The notes: generated by a model from the sequence alone, not told the origin. A stretch of DNA of 50,732 nucleotides from Microbacterium sp. K24 (GCF_004794465.1 NZ_SSDJ01000128.1:1-50732), one strand, 5' to 3'; shown: positions 32,415 to 41,414, numbered from the stretch's first letter. Made by a program: numbers and translations.

Positions 32415-32843
32415 TCAGCTCGACGTGACCAGCAGCTCCGTCGCTCCGGTGGGAAAAAGCGTGCGATCGCCTGAGCGGATGTCGGAGATCGGCACCCAGC
32501 GCACCGGACTGCCCTCATCGAGCACATGCAGCTCGGCATCCAGCGGCACGGCGTCGATCTCCGCCGACTCGACGGTGAAGATGTGACAGATCTCGTGGCC
32601 GGGAACTCCTTCGTAGGTGAAGATGTTCTCGCTGACGCCGAGGAGTGCGACCGCCTCGAGACGGACCCCGAGTTCTTCCATGAACTCACGGTGCAGGGCT
32701 TCCTCGGCCCTCTCGCCGAACTCGATGCCGCCGCCGATCGCGCGCAGGAATTCGAGGCCGCGGGAGCGGTCCGTCCCTTCCAGCGCGAGGAGATGGCCCT
32801 CCTTGACAGGGAGGCCGACGGCGATGTTGCGGATCGATGACAT
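32415..32843 (-). CDS. NUDIX hydrolase
   Basis: A 142-aa NUDIX protein. The Nudix box runs from 'GGGIEFGERAEEALH' to 'REFMEELGV'. It starts 41 bases after the end of the TPP-enzyme gene and is probably in the same transcript. Its substrate is unknown; it is not closely similar to the NUDIX protein at 4725-5132. Confidence 0.87.
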   Translation of the reverse strand: MSSIRNIAVGLPVKEGHLLALEGTDRSRGLEFLRAIGGGIEFGERAEEALHREFMEELGVRLEAVALLGVSENIFTYEGVPGHEICHIFTVESAEIDAVPLDAELHVLDEGSPVRWVPISDIRSGDRTLFPTGATELLVTSS

Positions 32844-32884
32844 CCCGGAAGGCTAGCCGACTCGCCGCCCCGATTTCGGGAGCG

Positions 32885-34531
32885 TCAGGAGTTCACGCGG
32901 ATGATCTCCTGCTGGTACGGCGCGATCACGTCGCCCGAGATGCGCAGGTCGAGCAGGAGGAAGCGGCGGGCCCCCGCATCCTCACCCGCCCACGTCGCCA
33001 GCCGATCGAGGTCGGCGAGCGTTCGGACCACGACGCCCTCGGCGCCGACCGCGGCTCCGAACGCGGCGAAGTCCACCTCGGGGATGCGCATCGGGCCCTC
33101 GGCCAGGCCCTTGAGGCCGTAGAGGTTCACCTCCGCGCCGTAGGCGGCGTCATTCCAGATGACGGCGACGCCTCGACCGGCAGCGGCGCGCACAGCCGAC
33201 TCGAGGTCGGCGATCGCCATGAGTCCGCCGCCGTCGCCCGATGTCAGCACGATCGTGGAGTCGCGGCGGGCCAGCGCGGCTCCGACGACGCTCGGCCAGC
33301 CCTGGCCGATCGACTGGAAGGCGGTGCCGATCATCATCATGCGGTCGGGTGCCGCGACCGGCCAGTACATGTTCGCCCAGCCGATGAAGTGCCCGCCGTC
33401 GGACACCACGACGCGATCCTCGGGCAGCAGCTCCGCGATACGGCGCGCGGCCGAGCGGGGATCGAGCCGGCCGTCGGCGGCCAGCTCGTCGCCGGCCTCG
33501 TATTCGCGGGCGGATGCCACGTCGACGCTCTCGCGCCACGGGCTCCCGGTCATCGAGCCGATGCGTTCGACGAGCTGCTCGGCGGCGACACGGGCATCAG
33601 CGCGCACGAATCCGCCGATGTGCGCGTGGGTCGCGGCCGACGCGATGTCGATCTGGAAGACCCGGGTTCCGGGCGCGAACAGCTCACCGAAGCGCATCGT
33701 GAACTGGTTGAGCGAGGCCCCGAAGACGACGGCGACATCGGCCGTGCGGACGAGTTCCATGGCCCCTTCGGCGCCGAAGCCGCCGGTCACGCCAAGGTCG
33801 TAACGGGTGTCGGGGAACACGCCACGACCGAGCGCCGACGACGCGGTGAGCGCGCCGGTCAGCTCGGCGAGCTCGCCGAGCGCTGCGCTCGCTCCGGCCA
33901 GCCAGGCCCCGCGACCGGCGAGCAGGAACGGGCGCTCTGCTCCGCGCAGCGCGGCGGCGATCTCGTCGAGCATGCCCTCGGCGAACTCGCCCTTCGGCGC
34001 GAGCGGTGCGGGAAGACGCGGGGACGGAGCGTCCGCCACGGGTCCCGCATCGAGGGAGGCGACGTCGTACGGGATCGCGAGCACGACAGGCAGGCGGTAG
34101 GTGAGCGCGTGCTCGATCGCGATGACCGTGGTGGCCGCGGCATCCGCTCGTCCGACCGTATAGGTGCGGGCGCCGACGGCGGAGGCGAGCGCGATCTGGT
34201 CGACGCCCCACGGGCGGCGGCCTGACGTGGGCTCGTCGCCGACCACGAGCACCAGCGGCACATGTGCCTGCACGGCCTCGGCGAGTGCCGTCAGGGTGTT
34301 CGTGAAGCCGGCGCCGTAGGTCGAGGTGCCGGCGGCGATGCGCCCGGATGCCCGGAAGTGCGCGTCGGCGGCCACGACGGCTCCCTGCTCATGCCGGACG
34401 GCCGTGAAGACGGCGTCCGTCTGGGTCTCGATCGCATCGAGGAAGTAGGCGTTGCCGTTGCCCATCACGCCGAAGACGGCCTCGATGTGCTGGGCGAGGG
34501 TGAGCGCGACATGCGCGGAGACAGTGGGCAT
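32885..34531 (-). CDS. thiamine-pyrophosphate-dependent enzyme (acetolactate synthase-like)
   Basis: A 548-aa protein with the three-domain layout of the POX/ALS family. The N-terminal PYR domain carries catalytic Glu48 ('VRHEQGAV'), the middle domain lies at about 185-320, and the C-terminal PP domain has the cofactor motif 'TSGDGGGLMAIADLES' ending in the Asn of 'VIWNDAAYGAEVN'. Family members decarboxylate 2-keto acids (acetolactate synthase, benzoylformate decarboxylase, oxalyl-CoA decarboxylase and others). There is no ALS regulatory subunit beside it, so a role in branched-chain synthesis is unlikely. The substrate is unknown. Confidence 0.85.
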   Translation of the reverse strand: MPTVSAHVALTLAQHIEAVFGVMGNGNAYFLDAIETQTDAVFTAVRHEQGAVVAADAHFRASGRIAAGTSTYGAGFTNTLTALAEAVQAHVPLVLVVGDEPTSGRRPWGVDQIALASAVGARTYTVGRADAAATTVIAIEHALTYRLPVVLAIPYDVASLDAGPVADAPSPRLPAPLAPKGEFAEGMLDEIAAALRGAERPFLLAGRGAWLAGASAALGELAELTGALTASSALGRGVFPDTRYDLGVTGGFGAEGAMELVRTADVAVVFGASLNQFTMRFGELFAPGTRVFQIDIASAATHAHIGGFVRADARVAAEQLVERIGSMTGSPWRESVDVASAREYEAGDELAADGRLDPRSAARRIAELLPEDRVVVSDGGHFIGWANMYWPVAAPDRMMMIGTAFQSIGQGWPSVVGAALARRDSTIVLTSGDGGGLMAIADLESAVRAAAGRGVAVIWNDAAYGAEVNLYGLKGLAEGPMRIPEVDFAAFGAAVGAEGVVVRTLADLDRLATWAGEDAGARRFLLLDLRISGDVIAPYQQEIIRVNS

Positions 34532-34734
34532 GAGAATGCCTTTCGAGACAGGGACGGAGAGTTACGGATCCGTATGTGTCTCGCCCTCGCTGCTGCGCGG
34601 GGTGCTTCGTGCCTCTTTTTCAGGCACCGGCGCGGGAATGCCGGACAGCTCGACTCTACCGCGCCGGGACCCGTGTCGCCGCGTCGTCTTCCCCCGGAAA
34701 CATCACCGAAACCACGCCGCGGAAGTATTCCGTC

Positions 34735-36414
34735 ATGGAGTCGCTGTTCAACGGATACACCTCACGCCGGTCCGCGGAGCGCCGGGGCCCGCAGCCGTGG
34801 GACGAGATGTTCCCCTCCGGGTCGGTGGCCGGCGCAGGCGAGGTGCGTCTGCCGTACCGCGACATGTATCCCGCACTCGCCGGCATGGACGACGCCGAGC
34901 TGCGGGCGCGGACGGATGCTCTGGCCAGCTCGTACCTCGCGCAGGGCGTGACCTTCGACTTCGCGGGCGAGGAGCGGCCTTTCCCGCTCGACGTCGTGCC
35001 CCGGGTGATCGCTGCCGAGGACTGGATGTATGTCGAGTCAGGGGTCAAGCAGCGTGTGCGCGCGCTGGAGGCGTTCCTCGCCGACGTCTACGGCCCGCAG
35101 GCCGCCGTGCGCGACGGCGTGATCCCTTCGACGCTGATCAGCTCGTCGTCGCACTTCCACCGGCAGGCCGCCGGGATCGTCGGCGCGAACGGCGTGCGCA
35201 TCCACGTCGCGGGGATCGATGTCATCCGCGACGAGAAGGGCGCCTGGCGCGTGCTCGAAGACAACGTCCGGGTGCCGAGCGGGGTCAGCTACGTGCTCGC
35301 GAACCGGCGGGTCATGGCGCAGACCCTGCCCGAACTGTTCACGAGCCTGCGCGTGCGTCCGGTGGTCGACTATCCGAGTCGGCTGCTGCAGGCACTGCGC
35401 GCGGCGGCGCCGGTCGGCATCGATCACCCGACCGTGGTCGTGCTGACGCCGGGCGTGTACAACTCCGCGTATTACGAGCACACGCTGCTCGCCCGGATGA
35501 TGGGGGTCGAGCTCGTCGAGGGGCGCGACCTGTTCTGCTCCGGCGGGCGGGTATGGATGCACACCACCGCGGGCCCCACGCGCGTGGACGTCATCTACCG
35601 ACGGGTCGACGACGAGTTCCTGGACCCGCAGCACTTCCGGCCCGATTCGGTGCTGGGAGCGCCCGGTCTCATGCTCGCCGCCCGCCTCGGAAATGTCACG
35701 CTCGCGAACGCCGTCGGCAACGGCGTCGCCGACGACAAGCTCGTCTACACCTACGTGCCCGAGCTCATCCGCTACTACCTGGGGGAGGACCCGATCCTCC
35801 CCAACGTCGACACGTGGCGCCTGGAGGAGCCGGATGCTCTCGCCGAGGTGCTCGACCGTCTGGACGAGCTCGTCGTGAAGCCGGTCGACGGGTCCGGAGG
35901 CAAAGGGCTCGTCGTCGGCCCGGATGCCTCGCGTGCCCAGCTCGATGCCCTCCGCGCGCAGCTGCTCGCCGATCCGCGCGGCTGGATCGCGCAGCCGGTC
36001 GTACAGCTGTCGACGATCCCGACGCTCGTCGAAGACGGCTTCCGCCCCCGACACGTGGATCTCCGACCGTTCGCCGTGAATGACGGCGAGGACATCTGGG
36101 TGCTGCCCGGCGGGCTGACGCGGGTCGCGCTGCCGGAGGGGCAGCTGGTCGTCAACTCCAGTCAGGGCGGCGGGTCGAAGGACACCTGGGTGCTGGACCC
36201 CTCCCTGTTCACCGGTCCGACGGCGACGCTCGCCGGACTCTCGGATCCTGCCTCCGACGAGGTCTCGATCGCCACCGGCGCCATCGGGATCGTGTCGTCG
36301 CCGCGGGACGAGCCGTCTCCTCCGTTCCTCTCGTCACCGCAGGACGAGGATCTCGAGACCCGCCATCACCAGCAGCAACAGCAACAGCAGCAGCAGGGAG
36401 GTGCGACATGCTGA
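34735..36414 (+). CDS. circularly permuted ATP-grasp protein (DUF404/DUF407 type)
   Basis: A 559-aa protein of the circularly permuted type 2 ATP-grasp family. Landmarks are 'YVESGVKQRVRALEAFLADVYG', 'SHFHRQAAGI', 'VLEDNVRVPSGVSYVLANR', 'MKxG-like KPVDGSGGKG' and 'LVVNSSQGGGSKDTWVL' near the end. The fold suggests ATP-dependent amide or peptide ligation to an unknown substrate. I start at the ATG at 34735 because upstream codons do not resemble the family. The C-terminus ends in nine consecutive Gln. It overlaps the alpha-E gene by 7 bases, and that gene's RBS (GGGAGGTG) lies within its last codons. Confidence 0.9.
   Translation: MESLFNGYTSRRSAERRGPQPWDEMFPSGSVAGAGEVRLPYRDMYPALAGMDDAELRARTDALASSYLAQGVTFDFAGEERPFPLDVVPRVIAAEDWMYVESGVKQRVRALEAFLADVYGPQAAVRDGVIPSTLISSSSHFHRQAAGIVGANGVRIHVAGIDVIRDEKGAWRVLEDNVRVPSGVSYVLANRRVMAQTLPELFTSLRVRPVVDYPSRLLQALRAAAPVGIDHPTVVVLTPGVYNSAYYEHTLLARMMGVELVEGRDLFCSGGRVWMHTTAGPTRVDVIYRRVDDEFLDPQHFRPDSVLGAPGLMLAARLGNVTLANAVGNGVADDKLVYTYVPELIRYYLGEDPILPNVDTWRLEEPDALAEVLDRLDELVVKPVDGSGGKGLVVGPDASRAQLDALRAQLLADPRGWIAQPVVQLSTIPTLVEDGFRPRHVDLRPFAVNDGEDIWVLPGGLTRVALPEGQLVVNSSQGGGSKDTWVLDPSLFTGPTATLAGLSDPASDEVSIATGAIGIVSSPRDEPSPPFLSSPQDEDLETRHHQQQQQQQQQGGATC
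36370..36396 (+). repeat. CAG/CAA tract encoding nine glutamines
   Basis: Nine consecutive Gln codons (CAG and CAA mixed) occur just before the end of the ATP-grasp gene and immediately before the ribosome binding site of the alpha-E gene. Confidence 0.95.
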
Positions 36415-37334
36415 GCCGCATCGCCGAGGCCCTCTTCTGGATCGGCCGCTACGTCGAACGCGCCGACGGGACCGCCCGCATCCTCGACGTGCACCTGCAG
36501 CTGCTCCTGGAGGATCCGTGGGTCGAGGAGGACACCGCGTGCCGCGCCCTGCTCTCGGTCATGGGCACGACGGCCGACGGCGAGAGCATCGTCGGCCGCG
36601 ACGACGTCGTACGCCTGCTGGCGCTCGACCGGGATCATTCGGCATCCATCGCCCATTCGATCGCCGCGGCCCGCGAGAACGCGCGCCGCGCGCGGGAGAT
36701 CATCTCGACCGACCTCTGGGAGACCCTCAACGAGTCGAATGCGCGGATGCCGCTGTGGATCGCCTCCGACAAGACGCACCCGTTCTTCCGGTGGGTGCGC
36801 GACAGGTCCGCCCTCGCGTTCGGCGTCGTCGACTCGTCGACGAGCCGTGACGAGGCCTGGCAGTTCTTCGTGCTCGGCCGCTCGATCGAACGCGCGGACA
36901 TGACGGCCCGCCTGCTGGCGACCCGCTCGCTGACGGATGCCGGTGGCCCGAGCTGGACGACCCTGCTGCGCAGCTGCGGCGCGTACGAGGCCCACCTGCG
37001 TGGCCATCGGGCGGTGCCGACGGCGGCATCGGCGGTGGAGTTCCTGCTCGTGGACAAGCTGTTCCCGAGATCCGTGCTCTCCAGCATCCTGCAGGCAGAG
37101 GAGTGTCTGCGCGGTATCGATCCGGCCGGGGCGTTCGGCGCACCGGACCGGGCCCATCGGGTGCTCGGCCGGATGCGGTCGGAGTTGGAGTACCGGCCCG
37201 TCGCCGACATCGTGCATCGACTGTCGGAGAGCATGGAGGAGGTGCAGGTGGCGATCTCGGTGGCGAGCGATGCGATCCGGGAGCGCTACTTCCCGTCGAT
37301 CGCGATGCCGGTGTGGATCGGAGAGGCACTGTGA
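36408..37334 (+). CDS. alpha-E domain protein (DUF403)
   Basis: A 308-aa all-helical protein. It begins 'MLSRIAEALFWIGRYVERADG', the hallmark of the alpha-E (DUF403) family, and has 'FVLGRSIERADMTARLL' in the second half. No enzymatic activity is established. It is almost always encoded next to the permuted ATP-grasp protein and a transglutaminase-like protease, as here. It overlaps both neighbours (7 and 4 bases), implying strict co-expression. Confidence 0.93.
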   Translation: MLSRIAEALFWIGRYVERADGTARILDVHLQLLLEDPWVEEDTACRALLSVMGTTADGESIVGRDDVVRLLALDRDHSASIAHSIAAARENARRAREIISTDLWETLNESNARMPLWIASDKTHPFFRWVRDRSALAFGVVDSSTSRDEAWQFFVLGRSIERADMTARLLATRSLTDAGGPSWTTLLRSCGAYEAHLRGHRAVPTAASAVEFLLVDKLFPRSVLSSILQAEECLRGIDPAGAFGAPDRAHRVLGRMRSELEYRPVADIVHRLSESMEEVQVAISVASDAIRERYFPSIAMPVWIGEAL

Positions 37335-38176
37335 GCCGGCTGCGGATCGTGCACCGGACCGGATTCCGCTACGAGAAGCCGGCGACCGCGTCGTACAACG
37401 AGGCACGGATGCTGCCGCACTCGCGCGACGGACAGTTCGTGCTGCAGGCGACCCTGGACATCTCGCCGACGGCGACCCAGCATTCGTACGCCGACTACTG
37501 GGACACCCGCGTGTCGACGTTCGAGGTGCTCACGCCGCATCAGCTGCTCTCGGTCACTGCGACCAGTGTGATCGATGTGCGCCCTCTTCCCGTTTCGGTC
37601 GACCTGATCGGCTGGGAAGAACTGGCTGCACGCATCCCCTCGTCGCTCTCGCTCGCCGAATGCCTCGCTCAGACCCCGGCGACCGCGCCCGACGATGAGA
37701 TGCGTGAGCTCGCCCTGCAGGCGAGAGCCGAGGGACGGGACGTGGACGAGACCGCCTTCGAGATCTGCCGCGCCGTCGGAGGTGCCATGGACTACCAGAG
37801 CGGCGTGACGGGGGTGAACTCGACCGCACGGGAGGCCTGGGCCGCGCGATCGGGCGTGTGTCAGGACATCGCCCACGTCGCGCTCGGCGTGCTGCGCGAG
37901 GCGGGCATCCCCGCACGGTACGTGTCGGGGTACCTGCATCCGGACCCGACCGCGCCGATCGGGCAACCCGTGATCGGCGAGTCGCATGCGTGGGTGGAGT
38001 GGTACTCCGGGGAATGGCGGGGGTTCGACCCGACCAACCTGCTCGACGTCGGGGAATCGCACGTCTACGTCGGGCACGGCCGCGACTACGGCGATGTCCC
38101 GCCGCTGCGCGGGGTGTATGCCGGACCGAGCGCGTCGGAGCTGTTCGTCTCGGTCGAGGTCACGCGACTCGACTGA
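37331..38176 (+). CDS. transglutaminase-like cysteine peptidase
   Basis: A 281-aa transglutaminase-fold protein. The N-terminal beta domain (about 1-110, 'RIVHRTGFRYEKPATASYNE') is of the bacterial transglutaminase N type. The catalytic triad is Cys177 ('ARSGVCQDIAH'), His219 ('GESHAWVEWY') and Asp233 ('GFDPTN'). It starts with GTG at 37331 in a GTGA overlap with the alpha-E stop. The fold may hydrolyse or transfer amide bonds, complementing an ATP-grasp ligase in the same operon. It lacks a signal peptide, so it acts in the cytoplasm. Confidence 0.93.
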   Translation: MSRLRIVHRTGFRYEKPATASYNEARMLPHSRDGQFVLQATLDISPTATQHSYADYWDTRVSTFEVLTPHQLLSVTATSVIDVRPLPVSVDLIGWEELAARIPSSLSLAECLAQTPATAPDDEMRELALQARAEGRDVDETAFEICRAVGGAMDYQSGVTGVNSTAREAWAARSGVCQDIAHVALGVLREAGIPARYVSGYLHPDPTAPIGQPVIGESHAWVEWYSGEWRGFDPTNLLDVGESHVYVGHGRDYGDVPPLRGVYAGPSASELFVSVEVTRLD

Positions 38177-38215
38177 GCGCGCTGGACGGATCACACGGTG
38201 GGGGAGAATGAGGCG

Positions 38216-38722
38216 ATGACGACATCGACGGAGCGCGAGACGCTCACCTGGGACGGCTTCGGATCTGCGACACGCGATTTGGCGCGCAGCATCCTCGCCA
38301 GCGGCTTCGAACCGGAGGTCGTCGTGGCGATCGCCCGAGGCGGACTGCTTCCGGCCGGCGCGATCGCGTACGGCCTCGGGGCGAAGAACTGCGGCGCCAT
38401 CAATGTCGAGTTCTACACGGGCATCGGCACGGTGCTCGATGCACCGGAGGTGCTGCCTCCCGAGCTTGACATGGCGTACCTCGACGGTCGCCGCGTGCTG
38501 CTCGTGGACGATGTGGCCGACTCGGGTCGCACGCTCGCGCTCGCCGTGGAGCTCCTGAAGGACAAGGGCGCCGACGTGCGGTCCGTCACGATCTACACGA
38601 AGCCGTCGACGATCATCCAGCCCGACTACGCCTGGAAGGACACCGACCTCTGGATCAACTTCCCGTGGTCGTTCCAGGGCACCGTGCGGGAAGAGGACCT
38701 GGGACTTCCGCCTTCGGCGTGA
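38216..38722 (+). CDS. phosphoribosyltransferase family protein
   Basis: A 168-aa type I PRTase. The PRPP loop is 'VLLVDDVADSGRTLA', and 'VAIARGGLLPAGAIAYGLGA' marks the N-terminal part. It resembles xanthine/guanine-type or Gpt-like PRTases, but the base specificity is not evident. I chose the ATG at 38216, with GGGGAG 9 bases upstream, over an upstream GTG. It lies 39 bases after the transglutaminase gene and could be a fourth member of that operon. Confidence 0.87.
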   Translation: MTTSTERETLTWDGFGSATRDLARSILASGFEPEVVVAIARGGLLPAGAIAYGLGAKNCGAINVEFYTGIGTVLDAPEVLPPELDMAYLDGRRVLLVDDVADSGRTLALAVELLKDKGADVRSVTIYTKPSTIIQPDYAWKDTDLWINFPWSFQGTVREEDLGLPPSA

Positions 38723-38753
38723 CGCGAGGGTATCGACTTCTCTTCTTCTCGAC

Positions 38754-39062
38754 TCAGAGCGGCACGACTTCGTCTCGGATGGCTTCGGCGACACCGGGCC
38801 TGAGGCTTTGCCGGGGGACAACGTCGACAGCTCGTCCGAGCAGCGCCTCAGCGGCTGATTGCGCACGGAGCAGGTCGAACAGGCCAATAGTCGGTGCGAT
38901 GTCGACTAGAAGGTCGATGTCGCTGTCTTCGTCGTCGTCACCCCGGGCGACGCTTCCGAACACCTCGATGTTCGTCACGCCGTACTCGGAGAACAGAGTG
39001 CGCAGGTCGGAGGCTCGCATGCGGACTCGTTTGAGGGTCTCTGGGGCGCCGGAAGCAGACAT
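38754..39062 (-). CDS. MNT-type nucleotidyltransferase (antitoxin-like)
   Basis: A 102-aa minimal nucleotidyltransferase. The motif 'FGSVARGDDDEDSDIDLLVD' has G-S (36-37) followed by the metal-binding D-x-D pair (Asp48, Asp50). Such proteins are often antitoxins paired with HEPN toxins, which they AMPylate. No HEPN gene is adjacent; LigB lies upstream and a PRTase converges. Base composition is less GC-rich than its neighbours. It may be a lone remnant or act on another target. The start could also be the ATG 14 codons downstream. Confidence 0.8.
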   Translation of the reverse strand: MSASGAPETLKRVRMRASDLRTLFSEYGVTNIEVFGSVARGDDDEDSDIDLLVDIAPTIGLFDLLRAQSAAEALLGRAVDVVPRQSLRPGVAEAIRDEVVPL

Positions 39063-39065
39063 TCC

Positions 39066-40589
39066 TCACCCCCGCAGCAGCGCCCGCAGCGTCTGGATCG
39101 TGTCAGCCTCGGCGGGCGCCTTGTCGGGACGGTAGCCCTTCACCCGGGCGAACCGGAGCGCGATCCCGCCGGGATAGCGCGGTGAGCGCTGCACGCCGTC
39201 GATGGCGATCTCGACGACGATCTCGGGTCGGAGGAACACGGTGCCCTGCGTGCGCCGGGTCTCGTATTCGGGGAAGGTCTCGGTCTGCCAGCGCAGCAGC
39301 TCGTCGGTGAGCCCCTTGAACGTCTTGCCCACCATCACGAAGCCGCCAGGGTCGCCGAACTCGCCATCGGGGTCGCGGGCTCCGAGGTGCAGGTTCGACA
39401 GCCAGCCCTGACGGCGCCCGGAACCCCACTCGGCGCCGAGGACCACGAGGTCGTATGTCAGCACGGGCTTCACCTTGACCCAGGACTTGCCGCGTCGGCC
39501 GGCGGCGTAGGGCGCGTCGATCGCCTTGACGACCACACCCTCGTGCCCGGCGGCGAGGGCTTCGCGGGACAGCTGCTCGGCGGCATCCGGATCAGCCGTC
39601 ACGATGCCCGGCATCCGCCACTCGCCGGCCACGCGTTCGAGCTCGGCGAGACGCACGGACAGCGGCTCGTCGAGCAGATCGCGCCCGTCGACGTGCAGGA
39701 CGTCGAAGAACCAGGGCCGCAGCAGCAGTTCGCGAGCGACGTCGGCGCCGAAGCGCGACATGGTCTCCTGGAACGGACGGGGCCCGCCGTCTTCGTCGAG
39801 CGACAGGGTCTCGCCGTCGAGGATGAGGTCGTGCGCCGGCAGCGACCGGACGATCTCGACGATCTCGGGCACGCGATGCGTGATGTCGGCGAGGCTGCGC
39901 GTGTAGACGCCGACCTCGTCGCCGTGCCGATGCACCTGGATACGCGCGCCGTCGAGCTTGAACTCGACCGAGGCCTCGCCGGTGATCTCGAGTGCCGCCG
40001 TCGGGGTCGCGGCGGTGGCGGCGAGCATCGGCAGCACGGGACGCCCGACCTGCAGGCCGACCGCGTCGAGATCTTCAGCGGTGCCGGTGAGGGCGACGAG
40101 TGCGGTCTCGCCGAGGTCGCCGGAGAGCATGGCGGCCCTCCGCACGGTCGCAGCAGCGCGGTCCGACGCCTTCGCGATCGCGTCGAGCAGCACCCCGCCG
40201 AGTGCCCCGGTACGCAGCTCACCCAGCATGGCGCGGGTCAGGAAGTCCCATTCGGCGGCCGTCGCTCGTGAGGCGAGGGTGCCGAGAGCGCCCGTGCGCG
40301 TGGCGGCGGACCCGCTGCCGGATGCCGCGGCGAGAGCATCCAGCGATTCGTCCACGTCGGCGATGGTCAGACTCGAGCTGTCGGCGTGCGAGACCTCCAG
40401 TGCCGCGATCCCTCGCCATCCGACGCCGAGCTTGCCCTGACGCGGCGACGCGAGAAGCAACCCGACGAGCGGTGCGATCTCATCCGGCTCTGCCGTGGCC
40501 AGCAGTCGCGCGAGAGCGTCGATCTTGGCCAGGCGCGACGAGGTGGCGGCGACCTCTTCGGTGGTGGAGACGAGGTCGGAAAGCTTCAT
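39066..40589 (-). CDS. ligB: ATP-dependent DNA ligase, LigB type
   Basis: A 507-aa ligase, the same length as mycobacterial LigB. The N-terminal DNA-binding domain covers about 1-195. The adenylylation motif KLDG carries nucleophile Lys211 ('VEFKLDGARIQVH'). Further motifs are 'DLILDGETLSLDEDG', 'HEGVVVKAID' and 'GKSWVKVKP', with the OB domain at the end ('FLRPEIVVEIAIDGVQ'). It would act as an accessory ligase beside the essential NAD-dependent LigA, in repair or end joining. The ATG at 40589 follows a GC-rich GCGGGG. Confidence 0.93.
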   Translation of the reverse strand: MKLSDLVSTTEEVAATSSRLAKIDALARLLATAEPDEIAPLVGLLLASPRQGKLGVGWRGIAALEVSHADSSSLTIADVDESLDALAAASGSGSAATRTGALGTLASRATAAEWDFLTRAMLGELRTGALGGVLLDAIAKASDRAAATVRRAAMLSGDLGETALVALTGTAEDLDAVGLQVGRPVLPMLAATAATPTAALEITGEASVEFKLDGARIQVHRHGDEVGVYTRSLADITHRVPEIVEIVRSLPAHDLILDGETLSLDEDGGPRPFQETMSRFGADVARELLLRPWFFDVLHVDGRDLLDEPLSVRLAELERVAGEWRMPGIVTADPDAAEQLSREALAAGHEGVVVKAIDAPYAAGRRGKSWVKVKPVLTYDLVVLGAEWGSGRRQGWLSNLHLGARDPDGEFGDPGGFVMVGKTFKGLTDELLRWQTETFPEYETRRTQGTVFLRPEIVVEIAIDGVQRSPRYPGGIALRFARVKGYRPDKAPAEADTIQTLRALLRG

Positions 40590-40632
40590 CCCCGCATTCT
40601 CGCACCGGCCTCCGACATGCACACCGCCGAGC

Positions 40633-41403
40633 TCAGCGCCCGCGGAACTCCGGCTTCCGCTTCTCCTGGAACGCGGCGAACCCTTCTCGGTAGTCGTCGG
40701 TGTCGCAGAGCGCGGCCTGCGCGGCGTTCTCGATGTCGACCGAGTCCCACAGCGCCAGGCGCTCGTCGCGGATCCGGGCCACGAGCTCCTTGCTGGCGAG
40801 GAACGCGGCGGTGGCTCCGCGCGCGGCGGTGGCCGCGGCATCCGTCGTCGCGGAGACCACGTCGTCATCGGGGAAGACCCGCGAGAACAGTCCGGATGCC
40901 ACGGCTTCGGCGCCACTCATCAGACGCCCGGTGTAGATGAGGTCGAGGGTCTTGTGGGCGCCGAGGCGCTCCAGGAAGAGCGCGTGACCGCCGGAGTCGA
41001 GCGTCGCCCCGAGCGCCGCGAACGGCGAGCCGATCTTCGCGGACTCCGCGACGTAGACGACATCCGTCGCGATCAGAAGGCCGAGCCCGACGCCCAGGCA
41101 GGCGCCGTGCGCGACCGCGAACGTCGGTGCGGGAAAGTGCGACATCCGCTGCAGCAACGGCGTCACGAGCCCGCCGAGGTAGCCCATGACGTCGTCGTCG
41201 CGCGGGTCGACGCCCGAGATATCGCGTCCGGCGCAGAACGCCCGACCCTCACCGCGGAGCACGAGGGCGCGGACCCCGGCGGCCTCGGCCTCCGCGTAGG
41301 CGGCATCCAGCCCGTGCAGCGCCTGCTCGTCGAGTGCGTTCAGCTTGGCCGGGGCGTTCAGAACGATCGTGGCGACGTCATCGGCGATGGTGAGATCGAT
41401 CAT
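40633..41403 (-). CDS. enoyl-CoA hydratase/isomerase family protein (PaaG/PaaF-like)
   Basis: A 256-aa crotonase-fold protein. The oxyanion-hole segments are 'GRAFCAGRDISG' and 'AHGACLGVGLGLLIATDVVY', with 'LGATLDSGGHALFLERLG' near the catalytic position. Directly following paaABCDE, it is likely PaaG (isomerising the ring epoxide to an oxepin-CoA) or PaaF. The ATG at 41403 has GGAG 5 bases upstream. A GTG at 41418 would give a GTGA overlap with paaE and five more residues. Confidence 0.85.
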   Translation of the reverse strand: MIDLTIADDVATIVLNAPAKLNALDEQALHGLDAAYAEAEAAGVRALVLRGEGRAFCAGRDISGVDPRDDDVMGYLGGLVTPLLQRMSHFPAPTFAVAHGACLGVGLGLLIATDVVYVAESAKIGSPFAALGATLDSGGHALFLERLGAHKTLDLIYTGRLMSGAEAVASGLFSRVFPDDDVVSATTDAAATAARGATAAFLASKELVARIRDERLALWDSVDIENAAQAALCDTDDYREGFAAFQEKRKPEFRGR

Positions 41404-41414
41404 GCGCACTCCGG

